A stretch of DNA of 64,000 nt from Leptodactylus fallax (GCA_947044405.1 CAMRHE010000077.1:5795501-5859500); one strand, 5' to 3'. Positions 39,368 to 50,991 are shown, counted from the first letter of the stretch. Numbers and translations are program-made. The notes: generated from the letters alone by a model not told the origin.

Positions 39368-39502
39368 GTGGGCCTGGGTATTAAACCGAACACCACAGTG
39401 GAATATCTTGCACCATGGGCAAATCAAATTGATATGGCTCTGGTTATGACTGTGGAACCGGGTTTTGGAGGGCAGAAGTTCATGGAAGATATGATGCCAA
39501 AG
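39368..39502 (+). CDS. RPE: RPE coding exon 4 (135 nt)
   Basis: The acceptor is TTTGTATAG and the donor CCAAAG|GTAAGT. It encodes 45 codons from [17 protein letters not shown] through [17 protein letters not shown], including the conserved [10 protein letters not shown] loop. Confidence 0.97.
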
Positions 39503-40235
39503 GTAAGTGATTATAGCCCCCCTGAGCCATCTCCAGTACTTTACAGTGCTCCTCATGTGGCTCAATGGTGCCCAAGAGGTGCCTCATTATGTGCCAAATT
39601 AGCTTATCTTTAGCTTATCCTGCTGTGTGTCATAAGCACATGGTGGATTTACAGTGAAGCAGGTGGCAAGGCAGCTGCAAGAAGTCAAGATCTCCATACC
39701 CACATCCTGTCCCTCCCAAGTTGACTCTTGGGGGACGTCATTACAAGCTAGTGTGAAATGAATGGCACAAGCTTCCAGTCCAGCTTCTAATGATTTCCCT
39801 GTCCTCAGAAGTATGGGGGCTGAGATTTAGGCATGAGGTGTTTTACTTCTTGTGACGGTCTCTTGATCTTGACCTAATCTTTTTACAGACTACTACTATG
39901 TGTAAGTGTAGACTGCAATTCATGTTCTACATGTAGGCTATCTGCTGTAATGCCAATATCTCAGCAGTATGCTTACTAGTCTCCATTACTACTGTGTGTC
40001 AGAGTAAACTGCATTGCCACGCTTCCTATTCATCATCTCTCATAACTTTAATTCCTAACCATTACAAGCAATTGATTTGGGACACTGAGCAACCAAATGC
40101 TAATAAACACATGTTCCAGGGTAACTGATTGATTACTGGAGATTTTAATATTTTATGTCAGGTCAGGAAGAGAAGTTTTCTGGTTTAAATTTATGTCTAT
40201 AATATCTGATATAATATTTAATTCCACACTTGTAG
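39503..40235 (+). other. RPE intron 4
   Basis: No feature was recognised beyond the splice signals. The neighbouring intron 3 (39001-39367) holds only T-rich tracts. Confidence 0.85.
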
Positions 40236-40322
40236 GTGCAATGGCTAAGATCTCAGTTTCCATCACTGGACATTGAAGTGGATGGGGGCGTCGGACCAGA
40301 CAACATTCACCGTTGTGCAGAG
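40236..40322 (+). CDS. RPE: RPE coding exon 5 (87 nt)
   Basis: The acceptor is CACTTGTAG and the donor GCAGAG|GTCAGC. It encodes 29 codons with IEVDGGVGPDN, which holds catalytic Asp175. Confidence 0.97.
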
Positions 40323-41955
40323 GTCAGCATTATTATTTTTTTGTACAATCCTATGGTATTGTGTATGTACAAATCAGTTTTAATTGAAGAACTTATAGTA
40401 ACACGCAGGCAGTGACGTATACAATTATTATTATTGTATGCGCCATATTTGGGTCATTGTCTTAGGATTTTTTCGCACGGTTAGAGATCCAGGTGTGAGT
40501 GACACAAATGACAACAGCACCACCGATGCACTAAAAGGTTTAAGTGACCTTTTCAGTGCAGATTTTTTTTTTTTTTTGGGACAGTTAAGGAAATGTTCAA
40601 AGAAATGTTCGTATGGAAAAAATGTTACTTTATATGCCCCTTGATTTTTATTTTTTCATCATTTGAATTGAATGAAAGAGCATCCTATCCTGAGAGCATG
40701 CGGAACAAGAAAGTAAGATTGCCGTCACAAGCCCCCACAAACATTACAGCTACCGCAGCAATCAGTTGCATGCTACAGGTCTGACTGCCCCCTGGTGGTC
40801 AACTGTTATTCCATGTGGGAACGACTAGTGTCCACTCATTTTTTCTGTAGTAAAATATTTGATTTAATTTCAGTCAGTGACCTTGTAATACAGTATGCGG
40901 TCTCTACCAGAATGGGAGAAACTCCTTCCAGCAGCTACCACTGAGCAATTATAGGGAACAGCTGTTTCTAGAAACCATCTTTTCTGATGGTTTGTATGTT
41001 TTTGAGTGCCAATTATTGGCTGGAAAACAGGCAAGAAGTATTATTTGCTTACGTAACACTATGTAAGTGGGTGGTGACACATGGTGTAACTTGTAAACTT
41101 GAAATTCTAATACCACTTTCACATGACTCAGTTTCAGCCGTGAAACTCAGTCCATGTGGGCCGGATTTACCGGCCTGAACATCATGATGATAGAGGGACT
41201 GCTAGTAGTATAGTTATCTATGCTGCTACTAGTCCCTGCCTCCCAGAGACCTACTATCCTATACTATAATCAGTATGGGACAATATGTCGCTGAGAGGCT
41301 AGGGGTCCCTCTCCCCGGGTGAAACTCGGTCGTGTGAATGCAGGGTAAGTAAGTGAAACATTGATGGATAACATAATAGGCTGTGGGGTAACAGCAAAAT
41401 TGCACAGCCTGTAATGATCTGCAGGTAAAATCCATCTGTGTTTGACTTGCACACAAGTGAAACACCGGTGGCCGGGTGCAGGAGGCAGATACAGCTTCAT
41501 TCCAGGTACATGTGTCACCACTAAAAAAGGATGCTAGTTAGTTACCATTGCATTGCCAAGTGTAAACAGGGAAATTTGCTGCTGACAAATGCAAGCTGTA
41601 TGGCGACGTACCAGGCGATGGTTAGGGATGAGCTTCCTGAGGAACATCTGTTCCCTGATCATTGCTGCCTGGTCAGCCTGTTTAAAGGGGCCTTAGGAAA
41701 GCCTGTGGATATGCCACTGGCAAGCATACAGAGGCCTATGTTTTTGGTGATGTACAATCTGCTGTGCATTGCGAAAGGACACTCTTTTCTATGGATATGC
41801 TGAACATAAACACATTCAGAGCTTTTTCTGGCATGCACATTAAACCTAAAATGTCAAAGTGCTTTGAGAAATTGCTTATATATCTAGTATATAAATATAT
41901 ACTAGATATAAATGTTATGTTGTCTCACAAATTTCCTTAATGTATAATCTAACAG
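40323..41955 (+). other. RPE intron 5
   Basis: It contains an inverted-repeat element at about 41112-41347 and a short TATATATA palindrome near 41880-41905 (ATATCTAGTATATAAATATA). No exon was seen. Confidence 0.8.
41112..41347. repeat. Inverted-repeat element in RPE intron 5
   Basis: The left arm ACCACTTTCACATGACTCAG pairs with CGGTCGTGTGAATGCAGGGT at the right, and GTGAAACTCAGTCC recurs. Internally TATAGTTATCTATGC pairs loosely with the other arm. Non-coding. Confidence 0.5.
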
Positions 41956-42078
41956 GCCGGTGCTAATATGATTGTGTCGGGAAGTGCCATTATGAAGAGT
42001 GAGGACCCCCGCTCGGTGATCAATCTTCTCCGTAATGCCTGCTGTGAAGCCGCTCAGAAGCGCTCATTGGATCGGTGA
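41956..42078 (+). CDS. RPE: RPE terminal coding exon (123 nt, ends TGA)
   Basis: The acceptor is CTAACAG. It encodes AGANMIVSGSAIMKSEDPRS through AQKRSLDR and the TGA stop. The VSGSAI phosphate-binding loop is present. The 3' UTR follows; a variant signal TATAAA near 42487 and ATTAAA at 43140-43145 are possible polyadenylation signals, neither compelling. Confidence 0.97.
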   Translation, partial: AGANMIVSGSAIMKSEDPRSVINLLRNACCEAAQKRSLDR

Positions 42079-44056
42079 ATCAAGTAAAAGCTGGAAGCAA
42101 ACACTGGTCCCAACCAGACTACTAAGAAGCCTTTCCAGATACAGAAAGCAGGCCTGGGACATAGACTAGGGTGGTGCTGCTCTGCCCCCTGAAGCAATTC
42201 TATTTTCCAGTTAAGAACGGCTGTTTCTTTTCCCTTTCATACACATCATGGTTTGTCTCAAAAGATGTCTGCAAGAGAGATTTGTGTTCTTTTGGAAGAA
42301 ATCTCCTCTTTCCTATTGCAAGTTAATGTGGAACCAAGCCTGTAAGCAAATTGAGATGTTGAGGTATGCTAGGCTTGGGGTTTTCAGCATATAGAAGATG
42401 CATTTCCGTGTCTATGATAATTAGTTACATAAGACGGCTCACCTTGGTTTTCATTTTTTTTTACCATAAAAAGTGTTCTGTACTGTATAAATGTCACCTC
42501 ACTTTAACATGATGTTTTAAAAAAAATATCACTCAACTAATTCGTGTAGTGACCTCATGGAGGGTGTTTGTGCAGATAATCTCGAGAACAGTTGCTTTGC
42601 CACTTTTAGTGTGCTGCAAATTCCAGGATAGTTTTGAGGGGTTCTCGGTTTTTTTCCCTATTGACATTTAAATAGGCAGTGTTACGTTTTAACAAATTTT
42701 GCATAAATGACCAGTACAGGCGATTATAAGAAACGTAATATATCTTGCTACAGAAAAATGCTCCTTTCTACTAGGTGGCTGTTTCCTGCTCCCTTCCCTC
42801 TCCTAAACTGACTTTCATTTTGAAAAACTCTATTATAGCCACAGAGTTTGACTGCAGGTCACATGACTTGCGTTCACAAAGTCAATGGAAAAAAGAGCGG
42901 GCCGTGTGAATACAAGCAGAGAGCGATCAATGCAGAAACAGGCATAGTCTGATGCTGAAGCTAAATAGGATCTTTCCTAGCACAACTAAAGTACTTCATT
43001 CAAGTCAGTGGAGGTCAGACCTGTGTATATCCTACATAGGGCTGTTTCTGAAAAAGACAAGCTATGGAACATTTTCTCCTGCACTCACTGTTTTTGTGCA
43101 TATTACCTGTATGTGGAGGGGGGAAAGTCCAGCATATACATTAAAATTTTAATAGACCACTACTTACTAGACAGGGGTCAAAAGAGCATCCCTTTTGGCC
43201 TCTGTTATTTATTTTATTTTTTTAACTGAAGGCTTTCTGACACTTCGGTGTTCTGTTCCAATTTCACGAAGCAGGATAGAACCTGCTCTATAATGATTGT
43301 CATGGAGCATCAGACCCCCCATCAAAAGAGAGCTTGAGGCCTCGGTCGAGTGCATGAGGCCTCAAGCTCTATGCACAAAACAGTAAAAAAATGGCTGTGT
43401 GATGGCTGTTTTTGACTGCTGTATTTAAAAACATTATTTCAGTGCGGCTATTGACAGTCCATTTTAATGGGCTGACAAAAAGTAGGACATGTCCTGTTTT
43501 TGAACACTTTTCATGGATTCCTCAATATTCCCAAGTCTATGAGGAAGGAGTGAAAACTGGTGCTCATGCAATGCGGCATTGAAAAATGTCCGTACTTCAT
43601 TAGTCGTCTGAACAGAGCCTAAACTGTAAGTCCAAGTCCTCCTCAAGGTGTCCCGGGGCTCTGTATCTTCCTCCTCACAGCGTCTGGTGCTTTTCTCTGA
43701 TGTCATGTGCCTGGGATATCCGCTGAGGCCTGTGATTGAGCCCCAGCGGTGACATAGGCACACTAAGCATCATGTCTTCAGACCCCAGAGTATAATAATT
43801 TATCGGCAGCGGCCATTTTAGTTCAAGACAAATTCCAAATTGTTTGGATTTGTTAAAAACCGAACAATTTGGAATATTTGGATCGAGTCCGGTTCATTGC
43901 GAACCGATTCACCCATCTCTAGTACCCTGTAATATTTTTTCCTTTCAAGAAAGACATCCAGGCCTTTCTTGAACTTACACAATGAATTCACCATCACAAC
44001 AGTCTTAAACCACAAACACCAGGGAAAAAGTCGCCAACACTATTTACTGCAATAAC

Positions 44057-44062
44057 TTTATT
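44057..44062 (-). terminator. Candidate KANSL1L polyadenylation signal
   Basis: AATAAA on the reverse strand is followed by a GT-rich stretch (GTGTTGGCGAC and GGTGTTTGTGG). It would give a 3' UTR of about 1.4 kb after the last predicted coding exon. An alternative AATAAA lies at 44639-44644. Motif evidence only. Confidence 0.35.
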
Positions 44063-44246
44063 TAAAAAAACAATGGCACATCCTGAACAGTGGTTCATGG
44101 TTTGGAAAGTAGATAAGTTGAAAAGGACATGTGAAATCCTCCCCCATGTCACTTTTTGTGTAATGTAAGTATTTACTACATCTATCTTTTCTTTGTCCTC
44201 AGTAATATGTCTTTCCCTTGTTATTTTTCCTGGAAAAGTATAAGTA

Positions 44247-44462
44247 AGGCTGCGGTCACACTAGTGTTCGGGGACTCCGTCCCCCATTCCACTTAAACTA
44301 TGCGGAGAGAAAAGCCCTGCAAGCAGGACTTTTCTCAGCACTGATTTCGTGTGGAAACCCGTCGGACACCATTATAATCTATGTGGTCTGCAGGTAACCG
44401 TTTTTTGGGTCTCCAAGCAGACCTGAAGAACAGAAACTCAAACGCTAGTGTGAACCTTGTGT
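44247..44462. repeat. Inverted-repeat element (GGCTGCGGTCACACTAGTG)
   Basis: It starts AAGGCTGCGGTCACACTAG and ends GCTAGTGTGAACCTTG. It contains GCGGAGAGAAAAGCCCTGC, as in the element at 22121-22397. Same family, non-coding. Confidence 0.65.
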
Positions 44463-45430
44463 CAGGCAACTGTGTGATAGCATGCACCTTGTCAACTGGG
44501 TGTGGCTGAATGCAATGTCTGCACTGTTTTGGGCAGTATCAGATCGTGTAGCGACACTTCCCATTGACATGAGAGATTGGTATCATTCAGTTGTCAATAT
44601 ACAGTATTCCTACGATTTCAGGTACAACAGTTTGTAGTTTTATTCCATGGGGAATACAAGTATTTGCTATAACAAGACATGTCAGAAAAGCTGATAGGTC
44701 CTCTTTAAAATTCTCTGTAGACAAGAACCTTCTCTCTGCTCCACACCATTATAAGAAAGTATATAGGTTGGTATAAATGGTTCTTCACCGCAGCCACTTC
44801 CAGGGAATCCTTGAATAGTGTAATATAAACAAGTGTAACAATTGGCAGGAAATGCGCACAGGCGAGAAACATAACCTGGTGTAACATTAAACTACTAAAT
44901 TACACCGTAACAAGTTCTCGCTACAACCGCACTGATGCAGCGGGTTTACATTGTATCGTCTGTTCAGAGGACTAAAGTCTCTTAATAAAGTAACATAACT
45001 TGGTAGTACAACAAACTTTAAGACAAAGTGTAAAAGGAGGACAGAGCTCATTAAATTAAGAAATCTACCCGAATGGCCCCAAATCCTGTTTGAGGGGGTA
45101 CAAGACAGCATGTGCTGTATGTTAGAAAATAAAAAAGATTGTTCTTGTTGATCGGTTTCACAAGGCCTTTCTTCTAAGGTTGTGCTACCAGTCCAGATTG
45201 AAGATGCTAGCAAATTGCTACTGGGACCTCCTTATTTAAAGAGCTCTACCTCTATCTAACATTTACGTGGACCTTGTATTATATGTCCAATGATATTGAA
45301 CAAATGCTAGTGCAAGTTATTTTCAGCTGGCATGAAACATGAAAAACCCGAACAAGCATAACACTGGAGCAGTGCCCATAGCAGTGCTCTGATGCCAACT
45401 GGCCAAATGCTCTGCAGGATTTCAGCGTCC

Positions 45431-45440
45431 TCAACAGCAC
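45431..45440 (-). CDS. KANSL1L: Possible KANSL1L terminal coding exon
   Basis: A good acceptor (CTTGTTTCTTTTATAG) precedes this site. If the previous exon uses the donor AATAG|GTAACA (exon end at 46640), the frame continues three codons (Arg, Cys, Cys) to TGA here. The alternative is read-through of that donor to TAA at 46636-46638. Confidence 0.45.
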
Positions 45441-45726
45441 CTATAAAAGAAACAAGCAGAGTGCACAGGTTACAGCTAGTCGTGTTATATGTGTACAGGG
45501 TATGTATTCTTAAAACTTTTTATTCATTTCCAAGCTAGGGGAGTATCAAGATGGCTGTTAGCCTCTCTGCTTCTTCTTTAAGGAACTATGTCGCCAGAAC
45601 CCAACCTCGCAGATAGATAGATTAGGGTCACCTGAATCAAATTATGTTTTCCCATATATAATGTAGGTGAAGCTGCAGCCAGGCAGTAACATTTCTACAA
45701 ATGTGATACAGCAAAAAAAATACATA

Positions 45727-45980
45727 TAGGGGTTATTCAAGACTGGCTACTGATGGCCTACCTGTGCCCATCAGGGCATCAATAGCACCCCCTACTGATC
45801 AGTTTTTCTGTACTATTAACTTGAATGGGAGCTGAGATGCACAGCACTGTCACTACTCAGTGTACAGATCAGCTGCACTGCTATTGGCTCCATGGATTGA
45901 ACGACGGGGGTATGAGGTGACAGACCTCCACATATCTATCCTAAGGATAGGCCATCGGTATTCATTCTTTGACAACCGAC
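45727..45980. repeat. Inverted-repeat element, diverged
   Basis: The left arm GGGGTTATTCAAGACTGGC carries ACTGATGGCCTACC, and the right arm has TCCTAAGGATAGGCCATCGG. Same vocabulary as the 20203 and 46118 elements. Non-coding. Confidence 0.45.
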
Positions 45981-46117
45981 TGAATAATTACACTGGTTAA
46001 AGAGTCTGCAATTTTCCAGTCTCAAAACTGCTGATGGTATGCCATTTCCACAAGTGAGTAGTTTGAGGAGGGGGGAGACACTTGTAGGATCAGCATGTGT
46101 CAGAATGAAACTTCTCT

Positions 46118-46428
46118 TTAAAGGGGTCTTCCAGTTTGTAACGTTGATGGCCTATCCTTAGGATAGTCCATCAATATTAGATCTGCGGGGACCCCTGCAG
46201 ATCACTGGTACCGAGACAGCACAGCTCATGGTATTATCTACCGCTTGTATGGTGAGTGTGGCTACTGCAGCGCTGTCCCATTGCAATCTATCTCAGCCCT
46301 GTTGCTCGCAGACTGTAAACAATACAGTGATCTGCGCAGTCTCAGTACTGATGAGACAACACCCGGGACCACCCCACAGATCTAATATTGATAGGCCATC
46401 AATGTTAGAAACTGGATAACCCCTTAAA
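46118..46428. repeat. TTAA-bounded palindromic MITE
   Basis: It starts TTAAAGGGGTCTTCCAG and ends ACTGGATAACCCCTTAA. The arms pair GATGGCCTATCC with GATAGGCCATC and CTAACATTG. Related to 21362-21569. It lies in the last KANSL1L intron or 3' UTR. Confidence 0.7.
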
Positions 46429-46635
46429 CAGTTATACAAAGTAAGCCAATACTACAGTCATCCACACATGTATGTCCAGCTCCCCAGAGCTCCTGAAGGT
46501 TCAAAACTGCCGACAGAATCCCTTTAAGAATATTAAGTGCATAACTTGTAGCTACTCCTACATGAAATGTGTATGTACCTCTTTCATCTTCCAAAGTACC
46601 AGGCTAGCCGCCGAGTATTAGTGAGGGATGTCCTG

Positions 46636-46806
46636 TTACCTATTCTCCTTGTCACAGCTGGAATGAAGATGTTCCACTCCTTTTTCTTCTTGGGTTGGCT
46701 GTATTGTGGGCGTACAAGATGAGTGATCTGTGGTTTTACTTGTATGCTTTAAAGCTGCAGCAGCTTCTCCTGTTAGAGGAAATATTCTACGCTCCCAATA
46801 TTCTGC
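46636..46806 (-). CDS. KANSL1L: KANSL1L coding exon with PEHE end
   Basis: The acceptor is TTGTCTTCCAG. It encodes AEYWERRIFPLTGEAAAALK, which closes the PEHE domain, then a polar tail rich in S, T and E. Unspliced it ends at TAA (46636-46638) after 56 residues. A donor GTAACA overlaps that stop, so the exon may end at 46640 and splice on. Confidence 0.88.
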   Translation of the reverse strand, partial: AEYWERRIFPLTGEAAAALKHTSKTTDHSSCTPTIQPTQEEKGVEHLHSSCDKENR

Positions 46807-46958
46807 CTGGAAGACAAAAATATTACACGATCATCCAACATTTTTGGTAGACTAGATATTTACAGCCCTTCTTACCCAAAAGGCAGTTAAAAGACCCCCA
46901 GGGCTTAAGTAAAGGGGAAATTAATAACATAAAAACAATGTACAGAATGAGGATGAGA

Positions 46959-47169
46959 GTAAGGCCTGGTTCACATCTGCGTTCAGGGTTTCTGTTCTGG
47001 GAGTCCGCTTGGGGATCCCCCGAATGGAAACCTATAAGCATAAAAAAAAAAAAAAAAAAAAGTTTACCTGGAAAACCCACGGACTCCATAGACTATAATG
47101 GGTCCGTGTGGTTTCCGCACGAAACATGCGGAGAGGAAAGTGATGCTTGCAGATGTGAACCGGGCCTTA
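46959..47169. repeat. Inverted-repeat element (GGCCTGGTTCACATCTGCG)
   Basis: It starts TAAGGCCTGGTTCACATC and ends GATGTGAACCGGGCCTTA. It holds a poly(A) run of about 20 at 47042. It resembles the 22121 and 44247 elements, which suggests one family. Confidence 0.7.
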
Positions 47170-47650
47170 AGGCTAGTTGCAGACGTGTGTATATTGCAGT
47201 CAGCAAACTAGTAATTACTCTTCAGTGTGTGTTCAGTGTTTCTTCAGCATCAGTGAACTAGGTTTGCAAAAACTGACAGTGTCTTCAGTGTGCCATCAAT
47301 GTGTGATCCTAGTTTGCAGATCCACCATAAAAAAACACAGGTGACATCTAAATTATATCCCTAGCTTGTCCGCAAAAACGGACGGCACACTGATGACACA
47401 CGGAGTACATCAGTGTGCCGTCCTAGGTTTTTAGTCTCCCATAGGCTTTTATGGTCGAGACCGTTCCACAAAAACTGAACAGAATAGGAATTGTTCTATC
47501 TGATGCGGTGCGGAATCACGGCTCGCACACTGATCAGTGCAAAACATGGTCGTGTGCATGTGCCCACAGAAATGAATGGGTCAGTGTGCTATCCGTGAAA
47601 AATAAGGATAGAACACGGATCTCGCCCATGGTCGTGTGCAAGGGGCCTAA
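47167..47650. repeat. Inverted-repeat element abutting the previous one
   Basis: It starts TTAAGGCTAGTTGCAGACG and ends GGTCGTGTGCAAGGGGCCTA. The interior has several GATCAGTG and CAGTGTG repeats. It shares its left boundary with the end of the 46959 element. Confidence 0.6.
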
Positions 47651-48168
47651 ATCTTCGACATTTTTCATTTTAAGATTTTTAGATAGCTGTATGCGAGAAC
47701 AATTAGGAATTGCTGGGGATTTGTTTGTTGCCACTGTATTCTCCCACGGAAGCTGTACACTATGTAACACATGCAATGAAGACTAACTTCTCCAAGTCTA
47801 TATAAAGGCTCACCGAGCAGTAGGCTTTAAAAACGAAACCCATAAGAAAATGGTACAAATGTAGTTTTTCTCTAATTTCACCCAATTCTGACTTTTTCAC
47901 CTGGCTTTTTGGTACATCATATGGGATATTAAACGGTACCTTTACAAAGTACAACTTGTCCCACAAAAAATAAGCTCTCATACGGTTCTGTGCATAGAAA
48001 TATAACAAAAAGCTATAGCTTTTGGAAGGCAGGGAGTAAAAAAAACAAAAATCAAAAAAATGAAAAATGGCTGAGGTGGGAAAGGGTTAAGGATGAGCTT
48101 TTGAATAATACAGGAGCTATACCTAGACCACCAAGTCCAGCACATTATATAAGATTTACATGTTTTAC

Positions 48169-48331
48169 CTTTCCTTGGTGAAAGTCATCTCTAGAATGTA
48201 GACTTTGTGAATTACAACCACCAGGGGGCACTGTATCCCAAGACACTGGTGATGTGGAATCTGAACTACAGTCGTCTTCGGCGCACAAAAATATATTTCC
48301 TGGGCACTGCCCCGAGCTATGGCTTGAAAAT
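48169..48331 (-). CDS. KANSL1L: KANSL1L coding exon (163 nt)
   Basis: The acceptor is TTACTTTTCAG and the donor GGAAAG|GTAAAA. It encodes 54 codons after completing an Arg, including the acidic CAEDDCSSDSTSPVSWDT. It is low complexity and probably a variable insert inside the PEHE region. Confidence 0.88.
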
Positions 48332-49070
48332 CTGAAAAGTAAAAATGTAATTTCTAAATGTTGTTATAAAGAAAACGGCACATGTAGAACAAAAATACTG
48401 TGCAGAATAGGAGTAGTCGTCATAAACCGCCAGGCTCATGATCTTTGTAGATGCAGGAGATTCAGCCACTGTTTTCTTAAAGATGCACATCAGAACAAAT
48501 AAAAACTAAGTTCCTTCAGGGTGAAAGGACAATCACACGGAGGAATCTGAGACGCTCTCTTCTGTGCTGAGCTTCGGCTTTCTGCCACGGTTTGCTTGCT
48601 GATAAGCCCCATTTACATGATGCGGCTGAATCAACCGGGAAGATCAAGCAGAATGCTTATTTTTGTTCAGGGTGCTAAAAAAAAAAGAAGTGTCTGTCAC
48701 TGCCTTCCAGTAAAAACAATGAAAGACAGATTCCAGACAAAATTTGGAGCTGGTTTTAAGGTGCAATCTGCCTCAAAATCAGCTGCAAATTCCTTTGTGT
48801 GAAATGCCCCTAAGTGCACACCCCTTAGAGACTGAATGAAGCATTAGTGAAGTGCTCTACCCAGTCGTATGGAGCTGTGCTGTCCTCACTATCACACCCC
48901 TGCAATGATAATACACCAAGGAAACAGTAAGTGTTCAGCTGCCTGCTGTGCTTGAAGCTGTGTCAGAAGGGGACTATGTTGGGCAGTATATGTGCGAAAG
49001 AGTCTGTGACAGAGGGTGGCCATATGTTGGACCTTCAAGGGGTAAGTAACCCGCTGGACACCAGTATGCA

Positions 49071-49432
49071 ACTTTCACCGCCATAGACCAACAGGAATAC
49101 TGAAGTTAAGCTTTTCACTGTCTTGGACCACCAAGAATATTGTCAACAACCTTTTCACTGCTCTAGATGACCAGGGAAGCAGGCAGTAACCTCCTCACTG
49201 CTCTAGACCACAAAGGAAGCAGTCAATAACCTCCTCACTGCACTAGACCACCAGGGAAGCAAGCAGTAACCTCCTCACTGCACTAGACCTCCAGAGAATC
49301 AGGCAATAACCTTCTCACTGCACTAGACCACCAGGGAAGCAAGCAGTAACCTCCTCACTGCACTAGACCACCAGAGAATCAGGCAATAACCTCCTCACTG
49401 CACTAGACCTCCAGGGAAGCAAGCAATAACCT
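49071..49432. repeat. Minisatellite, 40-bp unit, about nine copies
   Basis: The unit is CTCCTCACTGCACTAGACCA then CCAGGGAAGCAAGCAGTAAC. The first three copies are diverged (CTTTTCACTGTCTTGGACC), later ones are regular. It lies in a KANSL1L intron. Confidence 0.9.
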
Positions 49433-49539
49433 AATTTGGGGATATACAGACATATTTATTTGCTGTTGCTTGGTTTAGTAGGAACAGTTTTCAGGTCCCT
49501 AGCTGCCCTGCTCACAGGTTTCACAGATTTAAAAGGAAT

Positions 49540-50010
49540 ACTGGGGGACATTTATCAATCCCTCTATGCCAGTTTTCTGGCGCAAGGCCCTTTCTTGCAT
49601 CAAACATGCACCACAACCCCGTGCACATTACTCACCACCTTGTGCAAATACGAGCAGGGCAGGAGTGCTGAGGTGTGGCATCTTAGCCTGACATATTTAT
49701 TAGAATTCACATTAGTTTTCTGGCATGAGGAAGGGCATGTGATGCCACTACCTGTGACATCATGGGTCTCTTCCTGAGGCCGCTGATTGGCCTCAGCAGT
49801 CACGTGACTACTGAGGCCAATCAGCAGCTTCAGTGGAACCCAGAAAGAGACCTGGGAGAAGCCAATGGAGCAGAATAACCGGGACGCGCCAGGAAGACAC
49901 CGGAGCATCGGGGACAGGTGAGTATGAATTTTGTAAAAATTTTTTCCACAGGCCCCAGCTGATTTAAAAGGGTATTGTCCAATTTTGCCTGGACAACCCC
50001 TTTAATAAAT
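49540..50010. repeat. Interspersed inverted-repeat element
   Basis: It starts GGGGGACATTTATCAATCC and ends CAACCCCTTTAATAAATCTG. An internal hairpin pairs GAGGCCGCTGATTGGCCTCA with TGAGGCCAATCAGCAGC. A diverged relative of the inner part lies near 4080-4350. Non-coding. Confidence 0.6.
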
Positions 50011-50347
50011 CTGCCCCATTGAATACAGAGCATAACACCATAGGTATGATACTTCAAAGCAGTTGTATAAAAACATGGCTACTTTCTTCCAAAAACAGTT
50101 CCACATATTTATTGTCATGTGTTACTGTATTTTAGTTCCTTTTGCTTCAATGAAATAGAACTGCAATACCAGATGCAACATATGGACATGTGTGGTGTGA
50201 CTTCTGAAAAAAAAAAGCAGCAGTGTTTTTCTAATCCTGTACAACACCCATACTATAGTTTTTTTTTTTTAACATAGTTTACATTATGTAAGCACTCAAA
50301 TAGTCATCTTTTTACTTGCATTTCCAACAGTTTTTCGGACAACTAAC

Positions 50348-50457
50348 CTGCTCCTTTTTGGCCATTTTCTCTGTTCCCAAAATGACCAGCGAACCCTTTC
50401 TGTCTGCTCATATTTATGATGTCGGATTAAGAAAGCCTCATCTGACAGATCTTCCAT
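50348..50457 (-). CDS. KANSL1L: KANSL1L coding exon, PEHE core (110 nt)
   Basis: The acceptor is ACGTTTTCAG and the donor AGCAG|GTTAGT. It encodes MEDLSDEAFLIRHHKYEQTE followed by RVRWSFWEQ, matching the EDLSD...ERxRW pattern of the PEHE domain. It ends two bases into Arg. Confidence 0.93.
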
Positions 50458-50942
50458 CTGAAAACGTTTAAAAAAGATAGTAATAAATGTGGTGAAAAAT
50501 AATAGAATCAGCCGCAGAATCTGTGGACGCTTATTTTTTGATTACCATGGGATGTAGATTCAGGACAGGATTTGTCAATGATTTTGAGGTGGAATCCACG
50601 CCGTGTGAAAATACACGTGTGAACATGTTGCGTTTTTTTGAGCAAAAGCCAAGAATGTCTACAAATGGAGTGGTAAATATATAGGAAACTCTTATACTTC
50701 TACCTTCTGTTCAGTTCACTCCTGGCTTTGGCTCTGTGTTTCCGCAACGTGGGGCTTTAGCCTGAAAGAGATTTTCCCCGTTCTTGACTATCAGATAGTA
50801 GGAATCAGGGCTGGACAATCTGGCAATTTCTCCAATTGGAAAATAGATTTTCAGTGTATTTGACTATTTCTAACAAGCAACTGAGAATATGGAGGGTATA
50901 AAAATGTCTTGGCCCGGGGACATGAAGATAAAACACACTAAC

Positions 50943-50991
50943 CTCTTCGCACGGAGGAGACTTCAGTGGTTCAAGTGCAACTTCTTTCCAA
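50943..50991 (-). CDS. KANSL1L: KANSL1L coding exon, PEHE linker (49 nt)
   Basis: The acceptor is CATTTGCAG and the donor GAAGAG|GTTAGT. It encodes WKEVALEPLKSPPCEE, the W-x-x-V-x-LEPL element that follows ILTPS in PEHE proteins. Confidence 0.92.

Larger units (their letters stand above)
33144..42078 (+). other. RPE: RPE gene, ribulose-5-phosphate 3-epimerase (complete, six coding exons)
   Basis: RPE interconverts D-ribulose 5-phosphate and D-xylulose 5-phosphate in the cytosolic pentose phosphate pathway. It is a metal-dependent TIM-barrel enzyme. Exons 33144-33266, 37620-37699, 38861-39000, 39368-39502, 40236-40322 and 41956-42078 have GT/AG junctions and consistent phases. Ignoring one extra G in exon 1, they give 228 residues, the human length. 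Expected active-site residues are in place by human numbering: S10, H35, D37, H70 and D175, plus the GSA phosphate loop near 197-199. The extra G at 33231-33235 breaks the frame as given. The gene sits between UNC80 (same strand) and KANSL1L (convergent), as in other vertebrates. Confidence 0.97.
42079..45430. other. RPE 3' UTR, convergent intergenic region and KANSL1L 3' UTR
   Basis: The RPE 3' UTR begins at 42079. Candidate KANSL1L signals on the reverse strand are AATAAA at 44057-44062 and 44639-44644. The first is followed on that strand by GT-rich sequence. The stretch also has an inverted-repeat element (44247-44462) and a repeat-like segment around 42690-43210 that shares AGTACAGGCGA with 54664. 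Confidence 0.5.
46807..48168 (-). other. KANSL1L intron with nested repeats
   Basis: It contains two adjoining inverted-repeat elements (46959-47169 and 47167-47650) and AT-rich sequence. No exon was seen. Confidence 0.75.
48332..50347 (-). other. KANSL1L intron with 40-bp minisatellite and repeats
   Basis: It contains a repeat fragment near 48534-48812 (ends AAATTCCTTTGTGTGAAATG), the 40-bp array at 49071-49432 and an interspersed element at 49540-50010. Confidence 0.7.

Noticed and set aside
39368..39613. 81-residue frame as a stand-alone RPE-like gene
   Set aside because: It is RPE exon 4 plus read-through into intron 4.
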